A stretch of DNA of 64,000 nucleotides from Novacetimonas cocois (lineage in GTDB: Bacteria; Pseudomonadota; Alphaproteobacteria; Acetobacterales; Acetobacteraceae), in the NCBI RefSeq assembly GCF_003311635.1, contig NZ_QEXL01000006.1, positions 56,770 through 120,769 of the forward strand, given 5' to 3'. The notes under the pieces are model-generated. The model saw only the letters and a program-made list of their open reading frames with translations, was not told the DNA's origin and ran no database searches. Below are positions 54,260-63,421 of the stretch, in pieces. A program made the position numbers and the translations under genes. Each line of letters begins with the position of its first letter. Position 1 is the first letter of the stretch.

Positions 54260-54460
54260 ATGGTGAACGACATGACTGACTCCCCGCATACGCGGTATGT
54301 GCATGCCCCCGACCCGGACAGGGTCATCATGCGGCGACGCGAAAAACCGTTGACCCCGCTTCAGCGCGCGCTGCAGGTCGGTGTCAGGATCGTGGTGCTT
54401 CTTCTGGCCTGCCTGGCGATGGGGGACATGCTGTTACACTGGTTTCACGGCACGCGATAG
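54260..54460 (+). CDS. Small single-TM protein
   Basis: A 66-residue protein (62 if started at ATG 54272). It has a basic cytoplasmic half (DRVIMRRREKPLTPLQRAL) and one TM helix (VGVRIVVLLLACLAMGDMLL). AAAAGGG precedes the start. It is divergent from the nuclease gene and ends 24 bases before the convergent gene. Not recognised; the clean TM segment and positive-inside pattern favour a real protein. Confidence 0.55.
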   Translation: MVNDMTDSPHTRYVHAPDPDRVIMRRREKPLTPLQRALQVGVRIVVLLLACLAMGDMLLHWFHGTR

Positions 54461-54483
54461 GAACGCGCAGGGGGCGCCCGCCC

Positions 54484-55140
54484 TCAGGACGGGCCGCTCG
54501 CCGGGATGTCCTCACGCGCCAGCGCCATGGTGATATCAAGCGTTTCCTGATTGACCTGCGCGTCAAAGATGCGGTCCGCTGCCACGGCCTGTTCGCTGGA
54601 TACCATGTCGCCGAATTTCAGGTTGGGCCAGTCGATGTGGTCATGGGCGGCCCGGCTGAATTCAAACGACAGCATGGGATGGGACGTCATGGCCCCCGAC
54701 GGGTCGGCGGCGATGTAATCCCATACGAAGCGGCAGCTGGCGGGCGCGCCAGCCTGCGTGAACAGGGCGTGGACAAAGCCGGGGCTGACATCGGTCTGCA
54801 GCGTGTTCATCAGGTAATGCGGCGTGCTGCGGATCAGTTCGGGCGTCAGGCGGGTGCTGAAGATTCCCGCGGAAATCATCCGGGGCATCTGCGCGATGAA
54901 ACGCGCCTGATCGATCGTGGCATGCACGGTGCAGCCCTGTCGCACATGTTCGATCCGCGCGGTGACGCCCCACGCCTGCGCCATCGAATTCGGCGGCAGG
55001 ATTGGCGCGGGATAGGGGGCCGCATGGGCATCCGCCAGTGTAAGCCCCACCGCCATCGCGATTGCGCCACCTGTGGCGAATCGGAACCGCGACAGCCCCC
55101 GCGAATGTTCGGATAGGAACAGAAACGAGCAAATCCGCAT
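54484..55140 (-). CDS. Secreted hypothetical protein
   Basis: A 218-residue unrecognised protein. The N-terminus has a signal-like segment (FRFATGGAIAMAVGLTLADAHA, given here in parts: GGAIAMAVGL, TLADAHA) preceding APYPAP. The mature part contains two Cys (GCTVHAT and SCRFVWDY), which may form a disulfide, and no known motif. The start at 55140 is uncertain; ATG 55209 would extend it by 23 residues. Function unknown, probably periplasmic. Confidence 0.6.
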   Translation of the reverse strand: MRICSFLFLSEHSRGLSRFRFATGGAIAMAVGLTLADAHAAPYPAPILPPNSMAQAWGVTARIEHVRQGCTVHATIDQARFIAQMPRMISAGIFSTRLTPELIRSTPHYLMNTLQTDVSPGFVHALFTQAGAPASCRFVWDYIAADPSGAMTSHPMLSFEFSRAAHDHIDWPNLKFGDMVSSEQAVAADRIFDAQVNQETLDITMALAREDIPASGPS

Positions 55141-55357
55141 TAAAATTTTTATTAAACTTTCCCCGGAATCACCGCCCGGTGACCGATTGTTGCGCCACGT
55201 CATATCCAAAAATCCAGCACCCAGAAGGTAAAATCAGCCCTGCGGAGCGGCCGGTGCCACGGCTTTTGCAAAAAAGCGCCGTCCGCCGTGGGGTCATGCC
55301 CGCCACCATGGGACATATGCCCTTTTCTTGGCGGTTTTGATGTGTCAAAGCGAAGTC

Positions 55358-56746
55358 ATGGCATACATTACCACAAACCCCTATACCAACGAAGTTGTCG
55401 CCCGTTTTCCCGATCTGGAGGATGCCCAGGTCGAGGTCCTGCTCGCGCAGGCGGTCGACACTTTTGAGAAGTGGTCGCGCACCTCTTTCGCGGAGCGTCG
55501 CGCCATCATGAAAAAGGCGGCATCCCTGCTGCGTGAGCAGGCGGACCATTACGCCTCCCTGCTGACGCTGGAAATGGGCAAGCTGGCACGCGAAGCACAG
55601 GGCGAGGTCAGGCTGTCGGCCGACATCCTTGACTACTACGCCGACAATGCGGAGCGCTTTCTTGCCCCGGTTCCGCTGAAGGAAGCGGAAAACAAGCATA
55701 TGCGCCCCATGATCGTCAGCGACCCGATTGGCGTCCTGCTGGCGGTGGAACCGTGGAATTTCCCGTATTACCAGCTTGCCCGCGTTGCCGGGCCGCAGCT
55801 GATGGCGGGCAATACCGTCATGGTGAAGCATTCCTCCATCGTGCCGCAGTGCGCGGCGGCGTTTGACAAGCTGTTCCATGATGCCGGCGCGCCGGCCGGT
55901 GCCTATACCAACCTGTTCGCCACGCGCGATCAGCTCAACCACCTGATCGAGGATCCGCGCATCGCCGCGGTGTGCCTGACGGGCGGTGAGCGTTCGGGTG
56001 GCCATGTCGCCGCGCGCGCGGGCAAGAGCCTGAAGAAGACGACGCTGGAACTCGGCGGGGCCGACGCGTTCATCGTGCTGGACGACGCCGACCTCGACAA
56101 GACGGTCAAGTGGGCCGTCTGGGGACGCCTCAACAATGGTGGCCAGTGCTGTGTCGCGTCCAAGCGCTTTATCGTGGCCGAATCCATTGCCGACGAGTTC
56201 ATCGCCAAGTTCAAGGCGGCGCTGGACAAGCTGGTCGCGGGCGATCCGCGTGATCCGGCCACCACCCTGCCGCCGATGTCCTCCCAGGGGGCGGCGGACG
56301 AGCTGAACGAACAGGTTCGCCAGGCGGTCGCCAATGGCGCGCGCCCGCATTATTGCGGGGCGGAGGTGCCGAAAAAGGGTGCGTTCGTCCGTGCGACCAT
56401 CCTGACGGATGTGGCGCGTGACAACCCGGCCTATTTCCAGGAATTCTTTGGCCCCGTGGCCATGGTCTTCCGCGTGGGCAGCGATGAGGAAGCGATCGCG
56501 CTGGCGAATGATTCCGAATTCGGGCTGGGCGGTTCCGTCTTTACCCGCGATGAGAAGCGCGGCGTGGAAGTGGCCCGTCAGGTGCGCACCGGCATGGTGT
56601 TCATCAACCATCCGACATGGACGGCCCCGGAACTGCCGTTCGGCGGCATCAAGAAGTCGGGCTATGGCCGGGAACTTTCCGGTCTGGGCATCGACGAGTT
56701 CGTCAACAAGAAGCTGATCAACGTCGTCGATATCGACGCGCCGTAA
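55358..56746 (+). CDS. gabD: NAD(P)-dependent succinate-semialdehyde dehydrogenase
   Basis: Aldehyde dehydrogenase of 462 residues in the succinate-semialdehyde group. It shows VEPWNFPYYQ, the general base in TLELGGADAF, and the nucleophile in NNGGQCCVASKRF (second Cys, residue 265). In acetic acid bacteria that lack 2-oxoglutarate dehydrogenase or use a bypass, this enzyme can close the TCA cycle, an inference here. The start at 55358 fits the family. A strong hairpin follows the stop. Confidence 0.88.
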   Translation: MAYITTNPYTNEVVARFPDLEDAQVEVLLAQAVDTFEKWSRTSFAERRAIMKKAASLLREQADHYASLLTLEMGKLAREAQGEVRLSADILDYYADNAERFLAPVPLKEAENKHMRPMIVSDPIGVLLAVEPWNFPYYQLARVAGPQLMAGNTVMVKHSSIVPQCAAAFDKLFHDAGAPAGAYTNLFATRDQLNHLIEDPRIAAVCLTGGERSGGHVAARAGKSLKKTTLELGGADAFIVLDDADLDKTVKWAVWGRLNNGGQCCVASKRFIVAESIADEFIAKFKAALDKLVAGDPRDPATTLPPMSSQGAADELNEQVRQAVANGARPHYCGAEVPKKGAFVRATILTDVARDNPAYFQEFFGPVAMVFRVGSDEEAIALANDSEFGLGGSVFTRDEKRGVEVARQVRTGMVFINHPTWTAPELPFGGIKKSGYGRELSGLGIDEFVNKKLINVVDIDAP

Positions 56747-56756
56747 TCAGGCAGGC

Positions 56757-56832
56757 CCTGCGGGTGGGGAGGAATTTCCACCCGCAGGTTCGCGCATGAT
56801 TTCGAATGACGATCTGTTTCGAAATCGTCATT
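56757..56832 (+). terminator. Two hairpins downstream of gabD
   Basis: 56757-56788: CCTGCGGGTGG/CCACCCGCAGG, 11-bp perfect stem. 56805-56832: AATGACGAT/ATCGTCATT. Neither has a T run, so Rho-independent termination is uncertain. The rest of the gap up to 57189 is A/T-rich without a gene. Confidence 0.5.
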
Positions 56833-57189
56833 AAGTAAAAAGCAAACAAAGACATAAAAAAGACATAATACCCCGCTTTCTGAACGCATGTTTCAAAAGT
56901 ATATCCGGGGTGTTACTTTAAAAATTCACATCAAAATATTGTTTTTCCGATTGAATGCATCCGCGTGATAGGCAATATGCGTTGACGTGTCCGTATGCAT
57001 GCGGCCCGGATGGGCGGCGCGCATGTTGACATGAACATCACGTGGTGCGCGGCCGACAGGCCCCAACACCAGTGACGGCAATGAAAAAGATGAACCGGAA
57101 CCCATAATTCGGAAGCTTGCCGGAACAGCGGGCATCCCTGTCCCGTTTACGGGTTTTCGCTTAACCGGCCATGATAAGGCAGGATATCC

Positions 57190-57423
57190 ATGCTTGATTC
57201 ACAGATTATCGAAATAGACGGAATTTTCGTTGGAACGGCGATCCAGATGGACCAGAACCAGAGCCGCCGTTTTTATGCCACGCATGACCGGGTCAGGTCG
57301 CTGCACAATATGGTGGTGCCGGACATCGCGGCCCTGAAAAACCGCGTGGCCCAGACATTCCGCCGCATGGCGCATGGGGAAATGGGCGGATTTTCCCGCC
57401 TCAGGCCGCAGGGACAGGCATAG
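57190..57423 (+). CDS. Small hypothetical protein
   Basis: A 77-residue basic protein, not recognised. An AGGAT ribosome site lies upstream of the ATG. The sequence starts with a short beta pattern (IIEIDGIFVGTAIQ), then a helix (DIAALKNRVAQTFRRMAHGE). It lies alone between a long A/T-rich upstream region and a terminator at 57580, which suggests an independently regulated transcript. Confidence 0.6.
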   Translation: MLDSQIIEIDGIFVGTAIQMDQNQSRRFYATHDRVRSLHNMVVPDIAALKNRVAQTFRRMAHGEMGGFSRLRPQGQA

Positions 57424-57579
57424 GCCCCGGCCCGGCAGCCCCCATTGGCGGGGCATCATGCTGCCTGCCAGGCCCCGCCGTTGAAACGGCTGCATGGCTG
57501 ATGCCGCATCCGCCTGCCGTTTCCCGGGGCATGGCACAAGGAAACCGGGAGGTCTTTTTGCAGTATATCCTGATGATGA

Positions 57580-57609
57580 CGGGCAGGCCGCGGGGCCTGC
57601 CCGTTTTTT
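57580..57609 (+). terminator. Rho-independent terminator
   Basis: Perfect stem CGGGCAGGCC/GGCCTGCCCG with a 4-base loop and six T. It ends ten bases from the ilvD stop and terminates plus-strand transcription. Confidence 0.92.
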
Positions 57610-57618
57610 CATGCCGGT

Positions 57619-59481
57619 TCAGCGAATGACCCGGCGGCGCAGCTGGGTCACATCGCGCACCGCGCCGTGCGATGCGCTGGTCGTCAGCGCGGCATAGGCC
57701 TGCAGCGCGGTCGAGACGACGCGGTCACGCTTTGGCTGCCATGCCGCGTCCCCGCGTTCTTCCATGCGGTCGCGGCGCGCGGCCATTTCCGCATCGCCCA
57801 CGGCGGCGCGCAGGACACGCGCCGGAATGTCGATTTCGATGATGTCCCCCTCCTCGAGAAGGCCGATCATGCCGCCTTCCGCCGCCTCGGGGGAGATGTG
57901 GCCGATCGACAGGCCGGAACTGCCCCCCGAAAAGCGTCCATCCGTAATCAGCGCGCATTTTTCCGCCAGTCCCTTGGATTTCAGGTAGCTGGTGGGATAG
58001 AGCATTTCCTGCATGCCCGGGCCGCCCTTGGGCCCTTCGTAACGGATGACCACGACGTCGCCCGGCCTGATCCTGTCGCCCAGGATGGCGGATACGGCGT
58101 CATCCTGGCTTTCGAAAATCCGTGCCGGACCGCGGAAGCTCAGCAGGTTGGCCGCAACGCCCGCCGTTTTCACGATGGCGCCGTCTTCCGCGATGTTGCC
58201 GAACAGGACCGCCAGGCCACCATCATGGCTGTAGGCATGTTCGTTATCGCGTATCGCGCCCGTGGCCCGGTCGGTATCGAGTTCGCTGTAACGGCTGGAC
58301 TGTGAAAAGGCCTGCGTGGTGCGCACCCCGCCGGGGGCCGCGCGGAACAGGGTGCGCGCGGCCTCGTCCGCGTCAGGGGCGCTGATGTCCCATTTCGCCA
58401 GCGCCGCGCGGAGGGTGGGCGCATGCACCGTCGGGACGTCATCATGGATCAGCCCCATGCGCAGCAGTTCGCCCATGATGGCGGGAATCCCCCCGGCGCG
58501 ATGAACGTCCTCCATATGGATGTCGGAGCGCGACGGCGCGACCTTGCACAGGTTCGGCACCCGACGCGACAGGCGGTCGATGTCGGCCATGGTGAACGCG
58601 ACCTCGCCTTCATGCGCGGCGGCCAGCAGGTGCAGCACCGTGTTGGTCGATCCGCCCATCGCGATATCGACGGACATGGCGTTTTCAAACGCGGGCAGCG
58701 TCGCGATCCCGCGCGGCAGGGCGGTGGCGTCGTCATGTTCGTACCACTGGCGCGCCAGTTCGACGATACGGTGTCCGGCGCGCACGAACAGGTCCCGGCG
58801 GTCGGAATGCGTGGCCAGCAGGCTGCCATTGCCGGGCAGGGCAAGGCCCAGCGCCTCGGTCAGGCAGTTCATGGAATTGGCGGTGAACATGCCCGAACAC
58901 GATCCGCAGGTCGGGCAGGCGGAGCGTTCGATCCGCTGCGACTGGTCATCGCTGATGCGCGAATCAGCGGCGGCGACCATCGAACTGATAAGGTCCACGC
59001 GACGCTCGACCCCTTCGTTCAGGATCTTCCCCGCCTCCATCGGGCCGCCGGAGACGAAGATGGTGGGGATGTTCAGCCGCATTGCCGCCATCAGCATGCC
59101 CGGCGTGATCTTGTCGCAGTTGCTGATGCACACCAGCGCATCCGCGCAGTGGGCGTTGACCATGTATTCGACCGCATCGGCGATCAGTTCGCGCGACGGC
59201 AGGCTGTAGAGCATCCCGCCATGACCCATGGCGATGCCGTCATCGACCGCGATCGTGTTGAATTCACGCGCGACGCCCCCGGCCTCGGCCACGGCGCCGG
59301 CCACCAGCTGTCCCAGGTCCTTCAGGTGGACATGGCCGGGCACGAACTGTGTAAAGGAATTGGCGACCGCGATGATCGGTTTGCCGAAATCCCCATCCTG
59401 CATGCCGGTCGCACGCCACAGGCTGCGCGCACCGGCCATGTTGCGGCCATGTGTCGTGGTGCGGGAACGGTAGGCAGGCAT
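57619..59481 (-). CDS. ilvD: Dihydroxy-acid dehydratase
   Basis: Iron-sulfur enzyme of branched-chain amino acid synthesis (2,3-dihydroxyisovalerate to 2-ketoisovalerate). The 620 residues have the full E. coli-type length. Cluster ligands and signatures are [33 protein letters not shown] and [15 protein letters not shown]. The start at 59481 ([10 protein letters not shown]) has AGAAAGG eight bases upstream. Divergent from the AsmA gene. Confidence 0.95.
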   Translation of the reverse strand: MPAYRSRTTTHGRNMAGARSLWRATGMQDGDFGKPIIAVANSFTQFVPGHVHLKDLGQLVAGAVAEAGGVAREFNTIAVDDGIAMGHGGMLYSLPSRELIADAVEYMVNAHCADALVCISNCDKITPGMLMAAMRLNIPTIFVSGGPMEAGKILNEGVERRVDLISSMVAAADSRISDDQSQRIERSACPTCGSCSGMFTANSMNCLTEALGLALPGNGSLLATHSDRRDLFVRAGHRIVELARQWYEHDDATALPRGIATLPAFENAMSVDIAMGGSTNTVLHLLAAAHEGEVAFTMADIDRLSRRVPNLCKVAPSRSDIHMEDVHRAGGIPAIMGELLRMGLIHDDVPTVHAPTLRAALAKWDISAPDADEAARTLFRAAPGGVRTTQAFSQSSRYSELDTDRATGAIRDNEHAYSHDGGLAVLFGNIAEDGAIVKTAGVAANLLSFRGPARIFESQDDAVSAILGDRIRPGDVVVIRYEGPKGGPGMQEMLYPTSYLKSKGLAEKCALITDGRFSGGSSGLSIGHISPEAAEGGMIGLLEEGDIIEIDIPARVLRAAVGDAEMAARRDRMEERGDAAWQPKRDRVVSTALQAYAALTTSASHGAVRDVTQLRRRVIR

Positions 59482-59679
59482 GGGTAAACCTTTCTGCGGT
59501 AAATGGGACAACCCGTGAAGAGATGGGTATGACTACACGGCAATTACAGGACCGCATCCCCCCACGCCAGCCCTGTTATTTCCCGGTTTTGCGCCAGCGC
59601 GCGGCGGGAAAGCGGGCGGGAGGGGTCGAAACTCTGTGTTGTGGCAGGCGTTTGCATCAATCCGGAAGAAAGGGCAGGC

Positions 59680-61851
59680 ATGACGGATACAGGCAAGGCA
59701 CTTACACGCGGGAACGAACCCCCGCCCCCCCGTCAGGGCCGCGCGGTTCCCCCCGTGCGCGCGATTGTCGCGGGTACGATCTGTGTCGCCCTGCTGGTGC
59801 TGATCATCCTGTGGTCATGGGACTGGTTCATTCCCATGGTGGAACGCAGGGCCGGGGCTGCGCTGCATCGCAGGGTCACCATCGCGCACCTGCATGTCCG
59901 TCCCGGCCGGGTGATCGTGATCGGGGCCGATGACGTACGCATCGACCAGCCGGAGGGATTTGGAAACCTGCCGCCGCTTGCAACGGCGAAGCGGCTTGAT
60001 GTCGCGATCCGGTGGTGGCCGTTGCTGTGGGGCGGGGGGCTGGACCTGCCGCTGATTTCGCTTGATACGCCGGTGGTGGAACTGCAGGAACGGGCGGACG
60101 GCAGCCGCAATTACGATTTTTCCGATCCTGACGCGGCGAAAGAGAACCGGACCCCGAAAAAGGGGAACACCTCCATGCCCCGGATCGGCGCGGTGCGCAT
60201 CGTCAGCGGGCAGCTGCATGTCATGCATGCCGGGCTGCATACCGACATGCGCGGGCAGGTCCACACGACCGAGGCAAGTGATCCGGAAGGCGCGCGCCTG
60301 GTGATGGATGCCCGTGGCACCTATGTCCGTCAGGCAATTACCGGCCATTTTTCCGGCGGCACGCTGGTATCGCTGCAGGATCGCAAACAGCCCTATCCGG
60401 TCGATCTGGAGGTACGGCATGGCGAGACGCGCCTGTCGCTGCATGGCGCGGTGGAGGACCCGCTGTCCTTTGCCGGGGCACGGCTGCGCCTGTCGCTGGC
60501 GGGACCGGACATGTCGCTGCTTTACCCCCTGACGGGCGTGGTCATTCCCCAGACGCCCCCCTATCGGGTGGAGGGCAACCTTGACTACACCGCCGCGCAT
60601 GTCCGCTTTCGCGATCTGGATGGGCATGTCGGTTCCAGCGACCTTGGCGGCGACCTGTCGATCGATCCCCATCAGGCCGTGCCCTTCGTGGATGCCGAAC
60701 TTCATTCCCGTCGCGTCGACCTTGCCGATCTTGGCGGATTTTTCGGGGCGACGCCGGGGGAAAAACCCTCCACCGCGCAGCAGCAGGAAGAAGCCCGCGC
60801 CCATGCCAGCAGCAATGCCGTCCTGCCCAGCACGCCCATCAACATGCCCAAGATCCGGGCGACCAATGTGCATTTCGCCTATCACGGCGACCATATCGAA
60901 AACCGGCATACGCCGCTGGATAATATCGATGTGCTGGCCGATATCCGCGATGGCGTGATCGATGTCCATCACCTCAACTTTGCCGTGGGTTCCGGCACGC
61001 TGGCCAGCAGCGGCACCTTTACGCCCCGAGGTGACGCGGTGGAGGCACGGATCGGCATCGACATGGTGCGCATCAACCTGTCGCGCCTGATGCAGGCAAC
61101 CGGACGGTTTCATGGCAACGGGGTGTTCGGCGGGCATCTGGCGATCCATGGGACCGGCAATTCGCTGGCGGCCATCGTGGGCAATGGCGATGGCGGCATG
61201 ACCGTCGCGCTGGATCAGGGGGGCGATATTTCCGCCGTGCTGCCGGACCTGCTGGGGCTGGAACTGGGCAAGGCGCTGCTTTCGCTTCTCGGCCTGCCGG
61301 GTGAGACGGACCTGAAATGCGTGATTGCCGACATGCCGCTGCGTCAGGGGATACTGGGAACGCGCACGCTGCTGATCGAAACGGGGGATACCCGCACGGT
61401 GGGCAAGGGGGACATCAATTTCCGCGACAACACGATCGATTACGCCCTGATGACGGATTCCCGCCATTTCGCGGTCGGATCCTTTCCCGGAACGCTGCAT
61501 ATTACCGGGCTGCTGAAAAAGCCGTCCATCATGCCGGGGACGGAGACGATCGCCCGTGCCGTGGGAACTGTCCTTCTGGGGGTGGTGACGCCTGTCGCCC
61601 TGCTGCCGACGATCGAGGCCGGGGTGGGCAAGGAATCCCTGTGCGCGCAGGCGATCCGCCAGATGCGCGACAATCCCGCATCGGGGCAGGTGCCGGTCGC
61701 GGGACGTCCACGGCGTATAAGCCGCCATCAGGGGCATGCGGCCCGTCGCGTCCCCACGTCGCATCCCGCGACGACCGGCCGTCTGAGTGCGGCGGAACGG
61801 GCGCGTATCAGGGATGTATGGACGCAGAGGATGAAGGGCCAGCATTCCTGA
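59680..61851 (+). CDS. AsmA family protein
   Basis: A 723-residue envelope protein. One TM helix near the N-terminus (AIVAGTICVALLVLIILWSW, about 28-47) anchors a large periplasmic AsmA-type beta-groove: early AGAALHRRVTIAHLHV and LDVAIRWWPLLWGG, and the C-terminal AsmA block GDINFRDNTIDYALMTDS with GSFPGTLHITGLLKKPSI. Such proteins are thought to move phospholipids between membranes. The start at 59680 follows AAGAAAGGG. The C-terminus is basic and probably disordered. Confidence 0.88.
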   Translation: MTDTGKALTRGNEPPPPRQGRAVPPVRAIVAGTICVALLVLIILWSWDWFIPMVERRAGAALHRRVTIAHLHVRPGRVIVIGADDVRIDQPEGFGNLPPLATAKRLDVAIRWWPLLWGGGLDLPLISLDTPVVELQERADGSRNYDFSDPDAAKENRTPKKGNTSMPRIGAVRIVSGQLHVMHAGLHTDMRGQVHTTEASDPEGARLVMDARGTYVRQAITGHFSGGTLVSLQDRKQPYPVDLEVRHGETRLSLHGAVEDPLSFAGARLRLSLAGPDMSLLYPLTGVVIPQTPPYRVEGNLDYTAAHVRFRDLDGHVGSSDLGGDLSIDPHQAVPFVDAELHSRRVDLADLGGFFGATPGEKPSTAQQQEEARAHASSNAVLPSTPINMPKIRATNVHFAYHGDHIENRHTPLDNIDVLADIRDGVIDVHHLNFAVGSGTLASSGTFTPRGDAVEARIGIDMVRINLSRLMQATGRFHGNGVFGGHLAIHGTGNSLAAIVGNGDGGMTVALDQGGDISAVLPDLLGLELGKALLSLLGLPGETDLKCVIADMPLRQGILGTRTLLIETGDTRTVGKGDINFRDNTIDYALMTDSRHFAVGSFPGTLHITGLLKKPSIMPGTETIARAVGTVLLGVVTPVALLPTIEAGVGKESLCAQAIRQMRDNPASGQVPVAGRPRRISRHQGHAARRVPTSHPATTGRLSAAERARIRDVWTQRMKGQHS

Positions 61852-61865
61852 GGAAAAGCGTCGCC

Positions 61866-61885
61866 GGCCCCCATCACCGGGGGCC
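61866..61885 (+). terminator. Hairpin after the AsmA gene
   Basis: GGCCCCC/GGGGGCC with a 6-base loop just after the stop codon; no T run. Confidence 0.5.
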
Positions 61886-61935
61886 AATACCCGCTTGACC
61901 CTGCGCGGCGATATGGGCAAAAGGAGACGGCTATT

Positions 61936-62010
61936 GCCGGGTTAGCACAGCGGTAGTGCAGCGGTTTTGTAAACCGAAGGCCGGGGGTTCAAATCCCTCA
62001 CCCGGCACCA
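61936..62010 (+). tRNA. tRNA-Thr (TGT)
   Basis: Cloverleaf with acceptor GCCGGGT/ACCCGGC, D-arm GCAC/GTGC, anticodon loop TTTGTAA (anticodon TGT), T-arm GGGGGTTCAAATCCCTC, and encoded CCA. A TTGACC at 61895 may be its -35 box. Confidence 0.95.
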
Positions 62011-62128
62011 TAGCTTTTTTGCGACAGGATGCTGTTGCTTTTCGGGATCTTTCCCGTCGGGTAAAAATCCCTTCATCCATGCGTCGGCCATTTTCCCGGT
62101 ATTGTCGGGGTATGCCACCTTCGGGGGC

Positions 62129-62251
62129 ATGCACACGATGTGGTTTACGTGCGATCAGTATTCCGGACATGCTTCAATCCTGAAGTATCGCGCGCACCCT
62201 TTTGCCGAAATGCGGGAAATGGATGCCAACCATGCCGCGGCGATGGAATGA
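62129..62251 (+). CDS. Possible 40-residue small ORF between tRNA-Thr and the DsbA-like gene
   Basis: An open frame MHTMWFTCDQYSGHAS, then ILKYRAHPFAEMREMDANHA and AAME, with a G-rich stretch but no clear ribosome site. It is the only plausible coding sequence in a 355-base gap (62011-62365), which otherwise holds nothing I can name. It may be a real small protein or chance. Confidence 0.25.
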   Translation: MHTMWFTCDQYSGHASILKYRAHPFAEMREMDANHAAAME

Positions 62252-62365
62252 TCGTGCCGGCGTACGTAACGGGCGGTCGGCCCCCTGTCATGGACAGCAG
62301 GCCGTCATGCGTGTCCTGAAAATTCGATAGCGTGACTGCCCCATACAGAAGAAGGAACATGCATC

Positions 62366-62932
62366 ATGTCCAGAATGCCTTCATCCTATCGCGTTGATCC
62401 GCTTGTCTGGGGACATGGACCCAGGATTTTCGAGATTTTTGTCGAACCGACCTGCCCATTTTCCGTCCGCGCCATGGGCAAGCTCGATGCGCTTTTGCAG
62501 CAGGCGGGCGAGGATCGGATTACGATCAAGATCCGTTTCCAGTCCCAGCCGTGGCACATGTTTTCGGGCGTGATCGTGCGCGCCATTCTGGCGGCCTCTA
62601 CGCTGGAGGGCGGCAAGGAAACGGCGCGTGCCGTCATGAATGCCGTGGGTGCCCATCGGGAGGAGTTTGAATTCCTGCATCATTGCGCCGGTCCCAACAT
62701 GGACGCCACGCCCAATGATATCATCCGTCGCATGGAACGTTATAGCGGCGTCGCGCTGGCGCAGGCCTTTGCGGTGCCGGAATTGCAGGCGGCGATCAAA
62801 TGGCACTGCAAATATGCGCGGCAGAACGGCATTCATGTGTCGCCGACCTTCATGGTTGATGGGCTGATCGATCCTGCCATCAGCAGTGGCGACACGGTCG
62901 AGGACTGGATGGCGCGGATTTTCGCGGACTGA
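62366..62932 (+). CDS. DsbA-like thioredoxin-fold protein with a single active-site cysteine
   Basis: A 188-residue DsbA-family domain without a signal peptide. The position of the CxxC motif reads EPTCPFS (Cys30 present, second Cys replaced by Ser), and the cis-Pro loop is HVSPTFMVDG. The monothiol site and cytoplasmic location argue against a periplasmic disulfide oxidase and for a glutathione-dependent or peroxide-linked function, an inference. A GAAGGAA site precedes the ATG. Convergent with the gene at 63422 across repeat copy J. Confidence 0.82.
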   Translation: MSRMPSSYRVDPLVWGHGPRIFEIFVEPTCPFSVRAMGKLDALLQQAGEDRITIKIRFQSQPWHMFSGVIVRAILAASTLEGGKETARAVMNAVGAHREEFEFLHHCAGPNMDATPNDIIRRMERYSGVALAQAFAVPELQAAIKWHCKYARQNGIHVSPTFMVDGLIDPAISSGDTVEDWMARIFAD

Positions 62933-62966
62933 CCGAACGGAAAAGTTGTCAGTTTTTCTCCGAAGG

Positions 62967-63110
62967 ACCGTTTGAATAATCTTCCGGTAACAGTAATAAA
63001 AGTTTTTGGGTGCCGTCTTTTTTCAAAAAGGCGGCGTCTTCATGAAGCTTTTTGCAAAAAGCTTCACCAAAAACTTCCTTATGATGACACGGTATTTCGT
63101 GAACATTCCC
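62967..63110. repeat. MITE-like palindromic repeat, copy J
   Basis: Core 62999-63077, standard order. Stem-loop 1 has changed to GCCGTC/GGCGGC, which keeps pairing (one compensated pair, one G.T). Left end gtttgaataat. It is the last element before the AT-rich region. Confidence 0.85.
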
Positions 63111-63224
63111 TGAAAGACGGCATCCCCCATGGGCTGGGGGTCTTCATTCCTATGTCCCATGTTCCACCGTCCTTGACGGAGGCACGACCACAGGAATTCA
63201 GGCAATCATTTCGAGGAGGTGTCG

Positions 63225-63239
63225 TGGCGGAGAGAGTGG
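63225..63239. other. Candidate attachment-site remnant (tRNA-Ser 3' end) at the island boundary
   Basis: TGGCGGAGAGAGTGG is, on the minus strand, CCACTCTCTCCGCCA, which looks like the last 15 bases of a tRNA-Ser gene including CCA. No other part of a tRNA is here. The base composition turns strongly A/T-rich within 20 bases. This is what an att site left by an integrative element would look like. Confidence 0.4.
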
Positions 63240-63331
63240 AAGAAAGAGCCAGTTCATCTACAACCTATTGACTATATAAAACTAATTACCACAAAATATT
63301 GGTTTACATACAGTGTTTCACGACAGTATAG

Positions 63332-63380
63332 CACATGAGTGAAAAGTCACAGAGTTTTTTTGTGGCTACTCACTCGTGTG
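63332..63380. other. Long imperfect hairpin in AT-rich region
   Basis: Outer stem CACATGAGTGA/TCACTCGTGTG (one G.T), inner stem AGTCAC/GTGGCT (one G.T), with a T-rich loop. It lies 40 bases downstream of the stop of the minus-strand gene at 63422. It may be a terminator or a palindrome of a mobile element. The rest of 63240-63421 is A/T-rich with no gene. Confidence 0.45.
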
Positions 63381-63421
63381 GAAAAATACGAACAGAAATC
63401 GTTAAATAATTCTATGTATCT

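Noticed and set aside
53411..54460. A 349-codon plus-strand ORF opposite the nuclease gene
   Set aside because: Only its last part (from 54260) lies outside the nuclease gene and looks like a protein; the rest is an antisense shadow.
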